64,000 nucleotides of DNA from Crambe crambe (GCA_963924555.1 OZ004582.1:7750001-7814000); one strand, 5' to 3'; shown: positions 9,619-21,542, counted from the first letter of the stretch. Numbers and translations: made by a program. Notes: a model not told the origin generated them from the sequence alone.

Positions 9619-11889
9619 CCGACTCACTCCATGTTGAAATGACCTCCCCTGACGTGACATTCCATGGAGATCCGAAAGTAACAACCATCAGCACCTCTTC
9701 AGTCATAATCAACATGAACGATGTAGGCATCTCTCTCTCCATACCTGAAGAAGCACTGGATCCAGTAGAAAGTCAACTGAAATTGTCGATTCAACCCTGT
9801 TTGACTGGACCGTTTGAGCTACCCCCAGACTATGAAGCAGTTAGTCCAGCCTACCTGATACAGCCCAGAGGGAATGGGAAATTGCGAAAAGATGTGAGAG
9901 TGCGTATCCAACACTGTGCTAGTCTTCAGAGTGAGGAGGACTGTGAGGACCTGGCATTTCTGTCGGCCAGCTCCACCCCAGAGTACAGGGGGCCCAGTCC
10001 GGTTTATCCCTTTAGAGAAGTCAAAGAAGCTAAGGGAATCTTCAAAGTGGGAGACCAGGAGGGAGAAATAGCTCTCAAGTCTCTCCAATTATTGCGAGTG
10101 GCTAAGAGAGTCGTGACATCATCAATAGGTAAGAATTAAGAGCCAATTTCATTGTGATATCTATCCATTCCTATATTAAATTAAACAGAAAGTCTCTTGT
10201 GTACTGTGAGGCTGCTCAGGACTGTTGAAGAAGACACTTTTTTCAAAGCAACATTTGTAGCCCACTTGGATCATCCCGTTTATTCAAAGGTGAGATATTT
10301 TCATTATCAGTTGGTGTGTATTCCAATGCTGTGTTCTTGCAGCACTGTGAGAGAGCCATAGCTGGTCTGCATCCAGGTGGATCAAATAAGGGGGAAGCAA
10401 AGAGTGCCGTGATCACTGCAAGGATGGTGTCTGAAGATATGATCCTCAAAACTGAGAATTCTGCAGAATGGGATGTAAAATTCAATACAGTGAATCAGGT
10501 TAGCATGATGTCTGTATTTTTAACCCTCCATACATGCATGAGAAGGTTATAGTACAGTAGAACCTCGATTATCCGAACCTTGATTAACCGGAACCTCGAT
10601 TATCCGGATTTGAAATGACCCACGTGGTCAGATATCTAATTCGCTTAATTAGAGCATGCTGCCATGCGCGCACGCGCGTAGTACTAGTGCAGCTGCATAT
10701 GCGCAGGCTGCCAACGCGTGTAGCAGCGCAGCTGGAGTGTTTAATAGTTAGATTTAAAGGCATTGCATCAGCTGCTAAACCAAAACGAAAGGGATTTGTC
10801 TTGTCTATCAAGGAGAAAGTGGAAATTTTGAAACTCTGGGAACACGGCCTACAATCACATCATCCTTCATGACTGTAGTTGCATAGCAATCATGGCTGTT
10901 ATGATGTTCCCGCTCTAGCACCAGCTTTTCACCTTCAAATGGCGTCCAAACATGTGCCCCCGAATTACACTTTCTATAGTGAAGACTTCTTTTGAATCTG
11001 AGCTTGCCATCGTAGTCAGCAGCAGCTGTAGAAATGACGTGTGATTGCCACACCCACAAAATTTATATCCCACCCATTATAATTCCATTTCACTTATCCG
11101 GACTATTTCACTTAACCGTACACAAAATAAATTCTTGAGGACAAAGGTGTTCGGATAATCGAGGTTCTACTGTAGTCATTTCTTAATTGTGTGTGGCAAA
11201 ATTTTAACCTTTTAAACAGATATTAGCACAAGTAGGCTCTAAATCTTTCAGATGTTTCAGCTTCAAACAACCAGCTCCTACTGTGATGTTCCAAATAATG
11301 CACACCCACCTTCATAATTAATTGCCGTCCTACCCCTTGAATATATAGTGCATGTATGGTGCCTCACCCCTTTCATCTCTGGTTGAATGAAGCTTAGAAC
11401 ATAATAATATGGTAGCACATGCACAAAACATCAAGGGGGCGAAGGGGGCTTCTGCCCCCCCAGGCCTGAACGATGGCTTGCCCCCCTAGGAATTAGCTAG
11501 CTTTCCTAATGATATAATCATAGAATTCCACAAACATACAGTTGCCCCTCCTCAAATTTTTTCACTAGGCATTTGACCCCCCTTGAGCAAAATTTTGAAA
11601 TAAACCTTGCACATTATATGTTCTCTGCATGTACTGTACTGCAGTGCAGAGGGTTTGCACTTTAGTGCTTTATAATCTCTAGCAATCTAAATAGGATATC
11701 GATGTCATTTGATACAGATTTCAAAGAAGGGAATACTTTTCCCTGAAGGTGTTGATGCCAACCTCCTTGACTATCCTCCCATGATCACCGTCTCTGGAGA
11801 GAAGACCTCGTCTATGAGTGCTGGTCCACCAAGACTACTTGTGATTGGACTGGACAGAGAGTGCAGCTTCAACCTTATCTCTATACCAG
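9619..11889 (+). CDS. Second ZU5 block in unit 1 (four exons)
   Basis: Exons 9619-10128 (ZU5), 10189-10289, 10343-10498 and 11718-11889 repeat exons 2-5 of gene X. All splice sites are intact, including the tttag acceptor that is mutated in the first block. The GTPase exon that should follow is absent. The next compatible (phase 1) acceptor is the ZU5 exon of gene Y at 13255. The block therefore looks like a duplication that joined X1 to Y1. It may be expressed as part of a long fusion, or may be a by-product. Confidence 0.7.
10555..11172. mobile_element. Non-autonomous pogo/Tigger-like transposon, TA target
   Basis: The 618-bp element has termini cagtagaacctcgattatcc and cgataatcgaggttctactg (reverse complementary apart from small differences) and TA on both sides (10553-10554, 11173-11174). 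The paralogous intron at about 5479-5495 reads gttacagtagtcatt without it, an empty site. Inside is a short transposase remnant resembling the CENP-B/psq-type DNA-binding N-terminus (LSIKEKVEILKLWEHG, about 10800-10845). The rest of the transposase is missing. Confidence 0.85.
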
Positions 11890-12013
11890 GTGAGGCATAA
11901 TGACAACCAACCATGATTTAAACCATAGAGGTCTAGTTGGAAGCAAGCCACAGTGGATTGAAATTCAGAACACCAAACCAAAATTTACATAGCCTCCATT
12001 CATCATGGCTTTT

Positions 12014-12585
12014 TGCCTCGGCACTGGAGTGCCGAGGCACAGTGCTGAAGGTGACTATCTAGCTATGATGGTACGTATTAATAGCGCATGCAATGATGCA
12101 CAGTGATGTGTATCAACATGTGCATTAGCAAGCTTAGATGGCTAGCTAGCCAACACAACTTCAAGCTCTACTACAGTACTAAAGACAAACAGACAGGCTC
12201 AGGCTCAGGCTCGCAGTCACTACGCAGTAGTGCTACACCGTGAAGAGAGTGCTGATGCTTCTTGGCCGTCTTTGCCAACAAATCAAGCCCATGCAGAGAA
12301 CTAACTAAAGACACCAATGAACAAAAACAACAGAGATTGCAATGTACACGAACATTTAAAGTGCCAAAGAGAGAGCCACGTTGAAGGAGAATCTAATAAG
12401 AGACATACTTCAATCAACCTATGTGTGAGAATCATTCAAAACGGCAGTTTGAAAGCATTGAACAGCAAGAATACTAGCTGTGTAAATACCAACCTTACTA
12501 CAATAAGCCATGTTGCTCAGTGCACATTATTTAGAAAGTTTAATAATAATAAAGGTTGCACTGAAGTTGTGCCGAGGCATTCCTT
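12014..12585. repeat. Dispersed repeat with gcctcggcac ends (reverse orientation)
   Basis: A 26-base palindrome (tgcctcggcactggagtgccgaggca) lies at one end and gtgccgaggcattcctta at the other. The interior is the reverse complement of the element at 16096-16648, for example around the stretch matching cacacatagcttgattgaag. It sits in the intron following the second ZU5 block. It is non-coding. Confidence 0.6.
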
Positions 12586-12699
12586 AGTGTTTTAAAAGAC
12601 CAACTTGATTTGGTGTTCTGAATTTTATGTTGCCAGATCACAATCCACTGTACTGTAGGATGGTTGTACATAAGAATAATTAATGTGGTTAATATTTTT

Positions 12700-12995
12700 T
12701 AAGTTTGTGCATTCTTGAGAGCGCCTGGCCATTCAACCATTTATGAAGGTAGAGATGTCTTTGTGTGTGTCTCCCCACAGGTAGTCTCGCAAACCAGACG
12801 TCAGGAAGAGTCTGTGGTACCAAGTGCTTCCCTTCCTGCTGCTGGCTTGCTGACTTGCTTCCTGACTGGCAGTCAGAAGACCAGTGCTGTGCTGGTAGTG
12901 TCTCCACTCATCGCTCTGATGGTTGACCAGGCTGAAACTCTTAGAAAGAGAGGCATGAAATCAGTGGTCATCTCATCTCAGAGCAGTATCTCTTA
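12700..12995 (+). pseudogene. RecQ-like helicase fragment
   Basis: Short pieces match the start of a RecQ-family helicase. EGRDVFV leads into the motif I region, KSLWYQVLPFLL lies in another frame at about 12812-12850, and VVSPLIALMVDQAETLRKRG is motif Ia (about 12894-12955). The frame changes within motif I and a stop follows 12995. No other helicase motif is seen nearby, so this is a captured, dead fragment lying between the second ZU5 block and gene Y1. Confidence 0.65.
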
Positions 12996-13254
12996 ATTGC
13001 TTCAGACTCGAGCCTTTGCACTGACAGCGTCTCCTTTTGTGATCCTGAAGCCCTGTTCACATCTAGGTAGAGGGATGCTCTCAACAAGCCTGCTGTGTCA
13101 GAAATGATTACTACGTCATAATAACCACGTGACTGTCGTTATGACGACTTAATCTTGCACATGCGCAATCAGTGTATACCAGGCCCTATTTTAATGGGCC
13201 TGGGAACAAGGCTAGTAATTGACCTTCATGTGTCATCCATAACTTTTAATATAG

Positions 13255-13902
13255 ATGCCCAAAAACCATGGTCTGATCAACAATCATCAGGACCAGACAC
13301 TTTTTTACAACCTCTTGAAGTCTTATCTTTCGACCACATGGGAGCAAAATACAGGAATGAGAGCATGGGAGTGATGATTGAAATTCCTGAAGGAGCAATA
13401 GAAGAAGGAATGGCTGTTACCGTCAAAGTAGGAATAGCCCTTCATGGACCCTTTGACTATCCGACCAATGTCCACCCAATTTCACCTGTCTTACTGCTTT
13501 GCCCAGAAAAAGAAATACATTTGTTAAAGCCCATCAAAGTAGTATTACCTCACATAATGGACTCCTTGCAAGAGGATGAGGTTACGTTGCTCAAGGCTCA
13601 CCACTTCGAAGGGTGTTCCTTCACGCCGATTAAGTCTGAAAGTATGATGCTTTTCGAACAAAAAAGATTCAAATATTGTTTATTTTCCATTAATCATTTC
13701 TGCTACGTGTGCATTGGGAAAAGTAAAAGTGAAGCAGAAAAATTTGGATACAATCTTACGTGCATTATGCCAAAAGTATGCAAAAAACTTGACAACGTCT
13801 TTATATATTTATCATTTAACATGGAACCATGCATAAAGGTAAGCCATATGAGAAATAAATTCATGGTCAGTATGAAGATAACAAATTTATTAGGCATCCA
13901 TC

Positions 13903-13955
<53 letters not shown>

Positions 13956-16900
13956 ATGCGTGCACATAACACTATAGGAAATGAGACTTCACTGTATTTT
14001 ATTCTATCAATAGAGACTTGAACATCATTATTCTAAGAATGAGTATGAACACTGTCACTTGGATCACATCACAAGAAACACTTCGAATAATAAATATATT
14101 CAGTTGCAAGTGCATCCCTGCAATGGAGCAACGACAGCACTAAATCAAAATGAGGTATGCATTTTTCACTTGCTAGTGTACTAAACTCAAATGTAATAAC
14201 TTTAATCATATGGTTAAATTTTACTAATACATTTTCCCTCATTAGTTCGCGTACAATTAATCCCTAATTGCACTCTTAAATCTGCATGTGTGCAGACTAT
14301 AACTATTAGTAATGACATTTCTGAAGATGGTAGGCGCTAGGCAAGCTTGTTTCTACAGCATTTTTTTCTGGGTGAATTATAGGCGCTAGGCTTATCTAAG
14401 TGGAATCTTAGTGGATTGTAGGTCACCCGCTAGACTTAAGGTGGTGGGCTAGTAAAAAAAATTTTTTTTAATGTTGTCATCTGTTCCTCTCTCTTAACTC
14501 TTATATGAGGTCAAAGAAATTTAGTACTCTAGTAGAATGATAGTGGTAATATTTACCAGCAGAGTCAAGTCAGCATGCAGTAAGCCAGTGTCAAACAACA
14601 TCCATGTGAAGTTTATTGAACTTCTGGATGTGTCATCCACACCCGAAGCAAGCTACAACCACTTGTTATTCCAAAGCTAGCAACACTGTGCATCATTATT
14701 TTTGCTTAAATAGATAGAAACTTATTGATCGGGCAATTATGAGCAGGGAGAGCCAGGTCTTAGTCGATTTCCAGGGCCAAACACCCCCCAATGTCTCCCC
14801 CTCCATTTGACTATTGGGGATGTGACTGGATGGGTAAACTCATTGTAGAAGCCAGCCTTCCTTCTAAGGCGTCCTGAAAAAGAGAGACCTTGATCTGGCT
14901 GTCTTTGTAGGTGTGACTTTAATTTTACCACGTGAAATTCTTTCTCTTGCCCACCACCTTAAGTGTTTTGTGGGCAAGCATTACAGGTTCACATAAATAG
15001 CTTCCTACTGGCAGCTGCCTGGCTGATACAAGTAATCTACCATTGTTAGGCTTTTTCTTGCAATTTGGGTATAATTGCATTTGAAACTGTCTAAAATTGC
15101 ACTCAGCTTCGCCTTGTGCAATTACCTAGCCAGTTTCTCGTGTAATTATACCCAAAAAGCATGTGATTACCTATACATTTTGTAATAGATACAATTTGAA
15201 CATGTGGAGTTCTGGAATGATCATGAAAGAATCGAAACATTAGATGCTCACAAACTACATCCACCTCGAATTACGATGCAAATTTATTCTGCAGTAACAG
15301 ACTGCCTTAATGTAACTTTTGAGTCCAATGTTGGCAAAGAATATTCTGTTCTGCTAGTGTATGATGGTAAGTTGTTACAATTGGTATCGGTAAAGATTAC
15401 TGTTAATTTCATGCCAAAGTGTTAAGAATTGATATGGGGTTAACATTTTGTCGCACTCCCAATATAAGAAAGGTTTGGCAGTAGGATGGGGCCTAAGGGT
15501 GCACTTTTTGTGCTGATTGCTAATACCTCTAGAGATATAACAGTTCATTAGCACCTATTTACACCAATCAGGGGTAAATATCACCCAAACACTGTGTCAA
15601 CAACGTACCCTTCGGGATCCAAACCTTCCTACTACCCTCCCTTATAGTAGCATCACTCTTATCATCGTCGCCATAGGTAACACCATTTTATGATTACTAC
15701 TAAAGTGTTCCACCTCTAGACAAAACTATTGGCAGTTACTCACTAGATCTTGAGCAAGAGGTCTGGGGTAGGCAGCGGATCAAGTGCATGGCCTCCTGGT
15801 TCTTTGCTGTGCCTCAGTTAAGGGTCGATCAACACAAAAAAATTAGAATTTCAATCTACTACCCCCTATAAGCTTGATTTAGGTCTCAAAAGAGCAGCTT
15901 TCCAATAGTGTACTTACAACTTTACACCCCATATATGGAAGACCTGACATGACCTCAAAGACTTTTAAAATTACCACAGGCCTTTGATACTCCTATCATA
16001 GCTTCTATGGGCCTAGCTGCTTTGAATGAACTGAGGGATTTCAAGGGGGTATGGTTTCAAAAATATGTTAACAAGTTAGTCTTTTAAAAAGACTAGGAAT
16101 GCCTCGGCACGTGCTTAAAGTGCTTTCTAAATTAATTATTTGAGGGATCACCGGCTTGAAGCCAGAGTCCTACAAGGATGATTATGTTTGGAATTGCTGA
16201 ACACTTGTTGCATGGGCATAAATAATGAAAAGTGTAGGGGTTTGTGGGGTCAAATGTTTCTACAAAATGTTGCAGCTTCTTTTTAATTCTGGCTGTGGAG
16301 AGTTCCAAATAATGTGCACTGAGCAACATGGCTTATACATGTAGTAAGATTAGTATTTACACAGCTAGTATTCTTGCTGTTCAACGCTTTCAAACTGCCG
16401 GTTATTCTCACACATAGCTTGATTGAAGTATGTGTACTGGATTCTCTCATTGTTTGGAAGCCTCAAAGTCTTAGTTCTGAGATTCTCCTTCACCATGGCT
16501 CTCTCTTTGGCGCTAGCTACTGTACTGTACTAGCTAGAGCTAAATTAATGCACGTGCTCGATATGCATCAGCATCGTGTATTATAGCGCGTGCGCGTGAA
16601 ACATACCATCTGCCCAGCACTGCGCCTCGGCACTTTGGTGCCGAGGCAAAAAAATGACACTCAGTTCATTCAAAGGCCCATACAAGCTATGTCCTAAGTA
16701 TGTGGTAATTTTACAAGTTTTTTTTAAACCATTGAGGTCATGTCAGGTCTTCTATATATGGGGGGTGTAAAGTTTGGATCCCAGTGCCCTCTAATAGTGG
16801 AGTAACCTTCACTGGCACCAGCACCAGTGCCCCTCCAGAGAGTAACTATAACTGGTGGGCTGGTCGAGTTGCAAACCGATTGAGTTGTCGCTACTATTGC

Positions 16901-18177
16901 TTCTAAGCTTCGAGACAATTCGATCTCCCTAACTGTTTGCTAGCTTTGCTGAGCACAAGGCTTGACTGACTGAACTCTGAGCATGTGCGTGCCCTTGGAC
17001 TTTGCAGAGCTACCTGCCCTGCCCATTCCAATGTTAACTCCATTTAATTCTCAAACTTTATGATAATTAAGGTGGTAGGCTAGCTTGCATGTTTGTATAC
17101 AAAATGCAAATGGCGTAGTCTCATAATGACAATCCTCTCATGCAGTTGCAAATATGTAATGCTTTGTAGAGAGGTAAGTCTAGCATCAGTAAACAACATA
17201 CAGAAGTGTGTAGTAATCAATTTTATGCCAGGACCTCTGAAATATTTAGAACCTGCTATATCTGACCAGACTAGTGTCAAGTGCAGCAAGGATGGAATTA
17301 GTAAGGATGGAGCTAGTAAGGATGGAGTTAGTAAGGATGGAGCTAGTAAGGATGGAGTTAGTAAGGATGGAGTTAGTAAGGATGGAGCTAGTAAGGATGG
17401 AGTTAGTAAGGATGGAGCTAGTAAGGATGGAGCTAGTAAGGATGGAGCTAGCAATTGGAAGAAAGAAGGTACGGTAACTACAAGACACAACAATTATTAT
17501 TTGTCTTAGAATTCATATTTAAAGGTCACTTCTGAAGGCTAGAGTATTCTGGTTGAAATTTTTTATGAGCTATATTGAACCTTGATAGTTATACAATTCT
17601 AAACCAGAGAACGTAGGTCATTATTATAATATTAGCTGAGTATAAACCAGCCTGTGGTATTATTAAATATGAAGATTTCAATGGTGCGTATTTTTTCTCC
17701 AGATATGACCAGGCAGCCTATGCATGCTACTGAGTGTAATAGCTACTGTAGTGAACAGACTCTTTTTTCCAGCCCATAATTTCAAGATAAAGCCCAACCT
17801 AACACTTTATCATAATATAATTTTTTTTTGTTGTAGACTATGAGCCTCCAGTAGATTCATCTTACCCGCCACATTCTCGTGGACCACATCCTCTCACCAT
17901 GACCAATCACCATCAGGTCACACGTTTCCTTACAAACCTGAACAACGAGCAGCTGGTAGGACTTGGCACGCAACTTGGTTTGCTACACCCTCACCTACAG
18001 AGGATGATGGACCTTCTTGGAGACATGGTGGCCTCGTGGTTGCGGAAGGAAGATCAAGTGACTGAAACCAGTGGTGCTCCCAGCTGGAGGAGTTTGACCA
18101 ACGCCCTTGAGGCTATTGGTCAGAGGGGAATCGCCTCTGAAATACGGGAAGGTAGGTCATCATGTTATACAATGTGA

Positions 18178-18210
<33 letters not shown>

Positions 18211-18334
18211 CATTATTATTATTATTTATTGATTACAGCATTCAACCTGTGACATGGCTTCCTCTACAGCACGTCTTCTGTCTAGCTATGCTATTTCGAT
18301 TCTGGCCGGGTTCTTTGGGTCTTTCTGGACCTGA
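13255..18334 (+). CDS. Gene Y1: ZU5 - SKDG linker - Death protein (multi-exon)
   Basis: Exons are 13255-13838 (ZU5 plus following beta region), 14014-14154, 15189-15366, 17232-17468 (S-K-D-G repeats), 17837-18151 (Death) and a terminal exon, either 18239-18252 or 18270-18334. Phases agree throughout. The first exon needs an upstream phase-1 donor; no start codon of its own is clear, and the nearest compatible donor is at 11889. ZU5 hallmarks are MIEIPEGAIEEG, HGPFDYP and HPISPVLLLCP. The Death domain contains LVGLGTQLGLLHPHL, LGDMVASWLRK, SWRSLTNAL and IGQRGIASEI. ZU5 with Death is the UNC5/PIDD-like combination. Adaptor function is inference. Confidence 0.7.
13905..13954. repeat. TG dinucleotide microsatellite
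   Basis: About 25 TG units in the intron after the first exon of gene Y1. The same tract is longer in Y2 (35160-35219) and shorter in Y3 (54774-54803). Confidence 0.95.
14434..14964. repeat. MITE with acttaaggtggtgggc termini
   Basis: The ends acttaaggtggtgggc and gcccaccaccttaagt are exact reverse complements, about 530 bases apart, in the intron 14155-15188 of gene Y1. Copies in the same place lie at 35698-36233 and 55270-55809, so the insertion predates the tandem duplication. The interior is non-coding. Confidence 0.7.
15858..16775. repeat. Carrier MITE with a nested second element
   Basis: The left part (ctaccccctataagcttgatttagg) matches the element at 42-310 and 20711-20990, and the right arm resumes at about 16735 (gaggtcatgtcaggtcttc). 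Between them sits the element at 16096-16648. Equivalent nested copies occur at about 37158-38090 and 56718-57830. This fills most of the 1.8-kb intron before the S-K-D-G exon. The remainder of that intron shows nothing I recognise. Confidence 0.55.
16096..16648. repeat. Nested repeat with gcctcggcac ends
   Basis: It begins aggaatgcctcggcac and ends with the palindrome gcctcggcactttggtgccgaggc. Copies lie at about 37409-37955 and 57147-57700, and a reversed one at 12014-12585. The uninterrupted carrier at about 20820-20850 suggests the site before insertion. It is non-coding. Confidence 0.6.
17285..17449 (+). repeat. Coding 15-bp minisatellite, 11 units (S-K-D-G-A/V/I)
   Basis: Eleven in-frame copies of agtaaggatggag(c/t)t encode S-K-D-G followed by A, V or I. 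The codon after SKDG is gct, gtt or att. It links the ZU5-associated region to the Death domain of gene Y1. The tract has 37 units in Y2 and 18 in Y3. A charged, flexible linker is the likely structure (inference). Confidence 0.95.
18178..18230. repeat. TTA microsatellite after the gene Y1 Death exon
   Basis: A TTA/ATT triplet tract lies between the Death exon donor and the terminal exon. It is much longer in Y2 (39886-39984), short in Y3 (about 59344-59370), and also present at 50843-50912 in the X-type tail. Leucine-rich or isoleucine-rich readings across it are artefacts. Confidence 0.9.
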
Positions 18335-18582
18335 TATTTTTTCCATGTACTATTTCTTTTTGGTTTATTCATTTGTTATTGTTCTCATTGTTGTTGTTAT
18401 CATTGTCATCATCTTCTTGTTGTTGTTACATGTATCATTGTTGTTATTATTATTATTTCATCACATCTTGTTATTATTGTTCTTACATTGACATATTTTT
18501 TACCTACTCATCGTTATAGCGTTTGTAGCAATGCTTACCCTTTACCAAACGATATTGTTACGATATCTACCCTTTACCAATC

Positions 18583-21409
18583 ATGTCAGCTCTGAAGCTG
18601 CTGAGGAGAAGGAGCAGTGGATTCCGCAGGAGACTGAGAGAAGAGTTAGTTAGGACCCAGAAAGAGGTCACCAAGCAGAGAGAGCATCAGTGGAGTGCCA
18701 TTGAACACCTCTTGGACAAAGACGACCACAACAGCAGTGATCTTCAAGACGTCTTCAGAAATAAACAGAGTGTGCAAGAAATTGGTATGGTATGGTACTG
18801 AAAATGGATGCTGTGGGGAAATATTTATGTCTGTAGCAATCAATTCTGAAAAGAGATTAAGAAAATGTTTTGTATCAGTCAACGTGATGACAGATTCCTG
18901 CAAACCTCTACAACCAGGACACCTTTCATGTGTCCCATCTGATTAAAAATATCAAAATGAGGACACCCTTTCTAATCCAATGTACATTCAGTTCACCCAT
19001 CACCCACTCTAGTACCCTTACACTCCTCTAATCTGGACATTTCTTTCTGTTCCCGATAAATGACACTCAGAAAGAGGACAAACCTCTCAACAAAGGACAA
19101 TCTAAAAGTACCTTTGTATATACACTCTATACAAAATAACCTCCAAAAGAGGACAACCTCTCTACAAAGGACAACAGGCTGGGTCCCAAGTGTGTCCATT
19201 ATTATGTTGTAGCTAGATAAGTGGGTAAAGGGTTTCCATCAATATTATTATGACCCATTGCAATTTCATATGCAGTGAGTGACCAGAAGCTTCATCCCTT
19301 TAGTGTGTACTCAAAAACACAATCTTCTTCAGGTAGGCCATTTCAGGTCTGGCTGTATGATCACCACCTCCATAACGATGTTCTGATATTTGAGGAAAAG
19401 AATGAAATTAGGAGGGGAAAGGCTTGATGTCATCTAATATTGGTGCAGCTGTACTGTGGATATTGCCATGACGAGAGATGGGAAGTATATCACTGTCAAT
19501 GCTAACTCACGGACATCATCTGAGGTACGTATGAAGTACTTACCTTCGATAAAGGATGTTCCAAAAGAGGACAAACCTCTCGATAAAAGATAATCCATTG
19601 TATACAAAATAACCTCCAAAAGAGGACAACCTCTCTACAAAGGACAAAAGGCTGGGTCCCAAGTGTGTCCATTATTCGGAGGTTCCACTGTAATCACCTC
19701 TCGTGGACCCTTTGAAATGTACAAGTCACATGACCTGTCTTGTGATACTACAGGTCCATCTAATGAAGTCACATGACCTGGTGGGAAATCTTGAGTTGGT
19801 GAGATGGCGTGAGCCCATGATCGAGTACTACATTGAACATGCGCATGACAAGTTCTATATATTCACCAACATTGGAACTGACAGAGAATATAAGGCATAA
19901 TAACATAGCATCAGAGTATCACAAAAATTTATCTGTCTGTCTGTCTGTCTTTGTTTAGTTAATGGTGGCTGAAACATCCACCCCCCAAGTTTGGAGACTG
20001 TTCTACCAACCAACTGAAGGCGTGAGTCTGTAATTGAAAATTCTCGTGGGACAAAGTATTTAAGTCTGTCTCATGTAGAAATCAAACTATTAATCAGCTG
20101 AATTGAATTTGCTATTCCTCAAATTACTTGCTTTGATGAATTTGTTCCAAACTTCTGTCATGTGTTCTGTAATGGTTAGACTATCTCCACACCAAATTTC
20201 CAGACCATGGCCACTAGTAGTCATGAGTTATGGTGAGCCAAAGTTTATAAAGTGGCTAACATTTTGTTGGGATTGTCATATAATTTATTTCTGGGTGGTC
20301 CTGTTAACTTTATTCTTCTTTTTTGTACTTCTCTTTAATTATTAGCTGGTGTTACATAATATGGAAGTGTACACAAACCGTGTCATCTTGTATGGGAGCG
20401 ACAACATGGTTCCGGTTGTCATAGTGATGGACCCGGATGGAAGCAGTGAACCCTACATGATAGTAAATGATGGATGTCCCTTTCATCTAAAGAATTCAAA
20501 ACTGTGTCCAATTCTTAGAGTGATTCGGATGCCTGCTGCATTGAAAGGACACTTGAGAATATCGTAAGCAGTGAAATTCCATTTCATTATAAAGCAGCAC
20601 TGAGTATATAGGACTATGGGATAAAAATTATAATTTCAGTCGTTAAAAGATCAAGGGTAGATCAACCATAAAAACGTAGATTTCAAAAGATCCATAATAT
20701 CTTCATTATACTACCCCCTATACTACCCCCTATAAGCTTGCTTGAGCCCGCCCCTGACATACATCTCAGAGGCCTTTGATACTCTTCTATGTGGTTATGA
20801 TGGATTTCAAGGGGGGTATGGTTTCAAGAGTTAGACTGTAAAAAATGACACTTTTTTGGCCCCTTGAAAATCCTTCAAAGCAGCTAGGCTATTTAAAGAC
20901 CTCTTAAGTACTGAGGTCATGTCAGGTCTTCCATGGGTGTAAAGTTGTAACTAAGGTCTTTGAGACCTAAATCAAGCTTATAGGGGGTAAGATATTGACA
21001 TTTTAAAAATGGTTGATCTCTCTTAAGGCAACTGCATGTCATTGGTGAAACTTAGATTTCTTTGTTTGTTTGTTTGTTTGTTTATTTGTTTATTTGTTTA
21101 TTTTGTAATAGAACTTCAAGAGTGATCATATTCCTTTATGGCTGTCTTCTTCATTCATACGTCCCTATTGCTCACTAATCACAGCAAACAGAAAGAAAGA
21201 GAGAAAATCGATTCCTAACTGCACACCCAAGACAAAGAACGAGTACAAGTTGGAAAGAACTTGTGCCATTAATGATAAGGATTACATTAGATTTTGAGTG
21301 CTATAAAATATCATTTCTCAGGATGGTGTTGAAGTACCCATCACCCTGTGCTACCATGGAGACAAGATGAAGCAAGATAGGAACAATCCATTGCTAGTCC
21401 ATGTGTATG
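18583..21409 (+). pseudogene. PREPL-like copy alpha (exons P1-P8 only)
   Basis: Exons are P1 18583-18784, P2 19276-19406, P3 19449-19524, P4 19754-19894, P5 19959-20021, P6 20346-20563, P7 21123-21268 and P8 21322-21409. They encode the N-terminus, most of the beta-propeller (DHHLHNDVLIFEEKNE, AMTRDGKYITVN, YYIEHAHDKFYIFTNIG, SDNMVPVVIVMD) and the start of the hydrolase domain. The P2 donor region has lost about 8 bases and the P7 donor is deleted. The exons with the catalytic Ser are absent because the sequence jumps to the hAT relic after P8. Prolyl-oligopeptidase-like proteins are cytosolic serine hydrolases; this copy cannot make one. Confidence 0.75.
20711..20990. repeat. MITE-like element, second full copy
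   Basis: Same element as 42-310, with inverted ends ctaccccctataagcttg and caagcttataggggg. It lies between exons P6 and P7 of PREPL copy alpha and lacks the nested insertion seen at 16096. Confidence 0.6.
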
Positions 21410-21542
21410 GTGAGTGCTCAACTTTTTTCTTTTTTTTCTCCCACGTATGCAGTGGAGCCTCCGAATAATGGACACACTTGGGACCCAGCCATTTGTCCTT
21501 TGTAGAGAGGTTGTCCTCTTTCAAAGTGGAGGTTCCACTGTA

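Noticed and set aside
13703..13972. T-H repeat protein on the minus strand (also 35018-35230 and 54632-54814)
   Set aside because: It is a translation of the TG microsatellite.
17246..17493. Long reading frames on both strands over the S-K-D-G tract (L-A-P-S-L, S-I-L-T and R-M-E-L-V repeats), also at 38401-39220 and 58142-58676
   Set aside because: They are by-products of a 15-bp unit without stops in several frames. Only the S-K-D-G frame fits the splice sites and phases of gene Y.
18162..18491. Leucine/isoleucine-rich frames such as 18162-18491, 39870-40289, 50776-50979 and 51046-51336, as possible membrane proteins
   Set aside because: They are translations of TTA and GTT microsatellites in introns and start or end without gene context.
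19895..19903. TAA after exon P4 in PREPL copies alpha and beta as a disabling stop
   Set aside because: The family comparison and phase put the exon end before it, at a GC donor, so the TAA is probably intronic.
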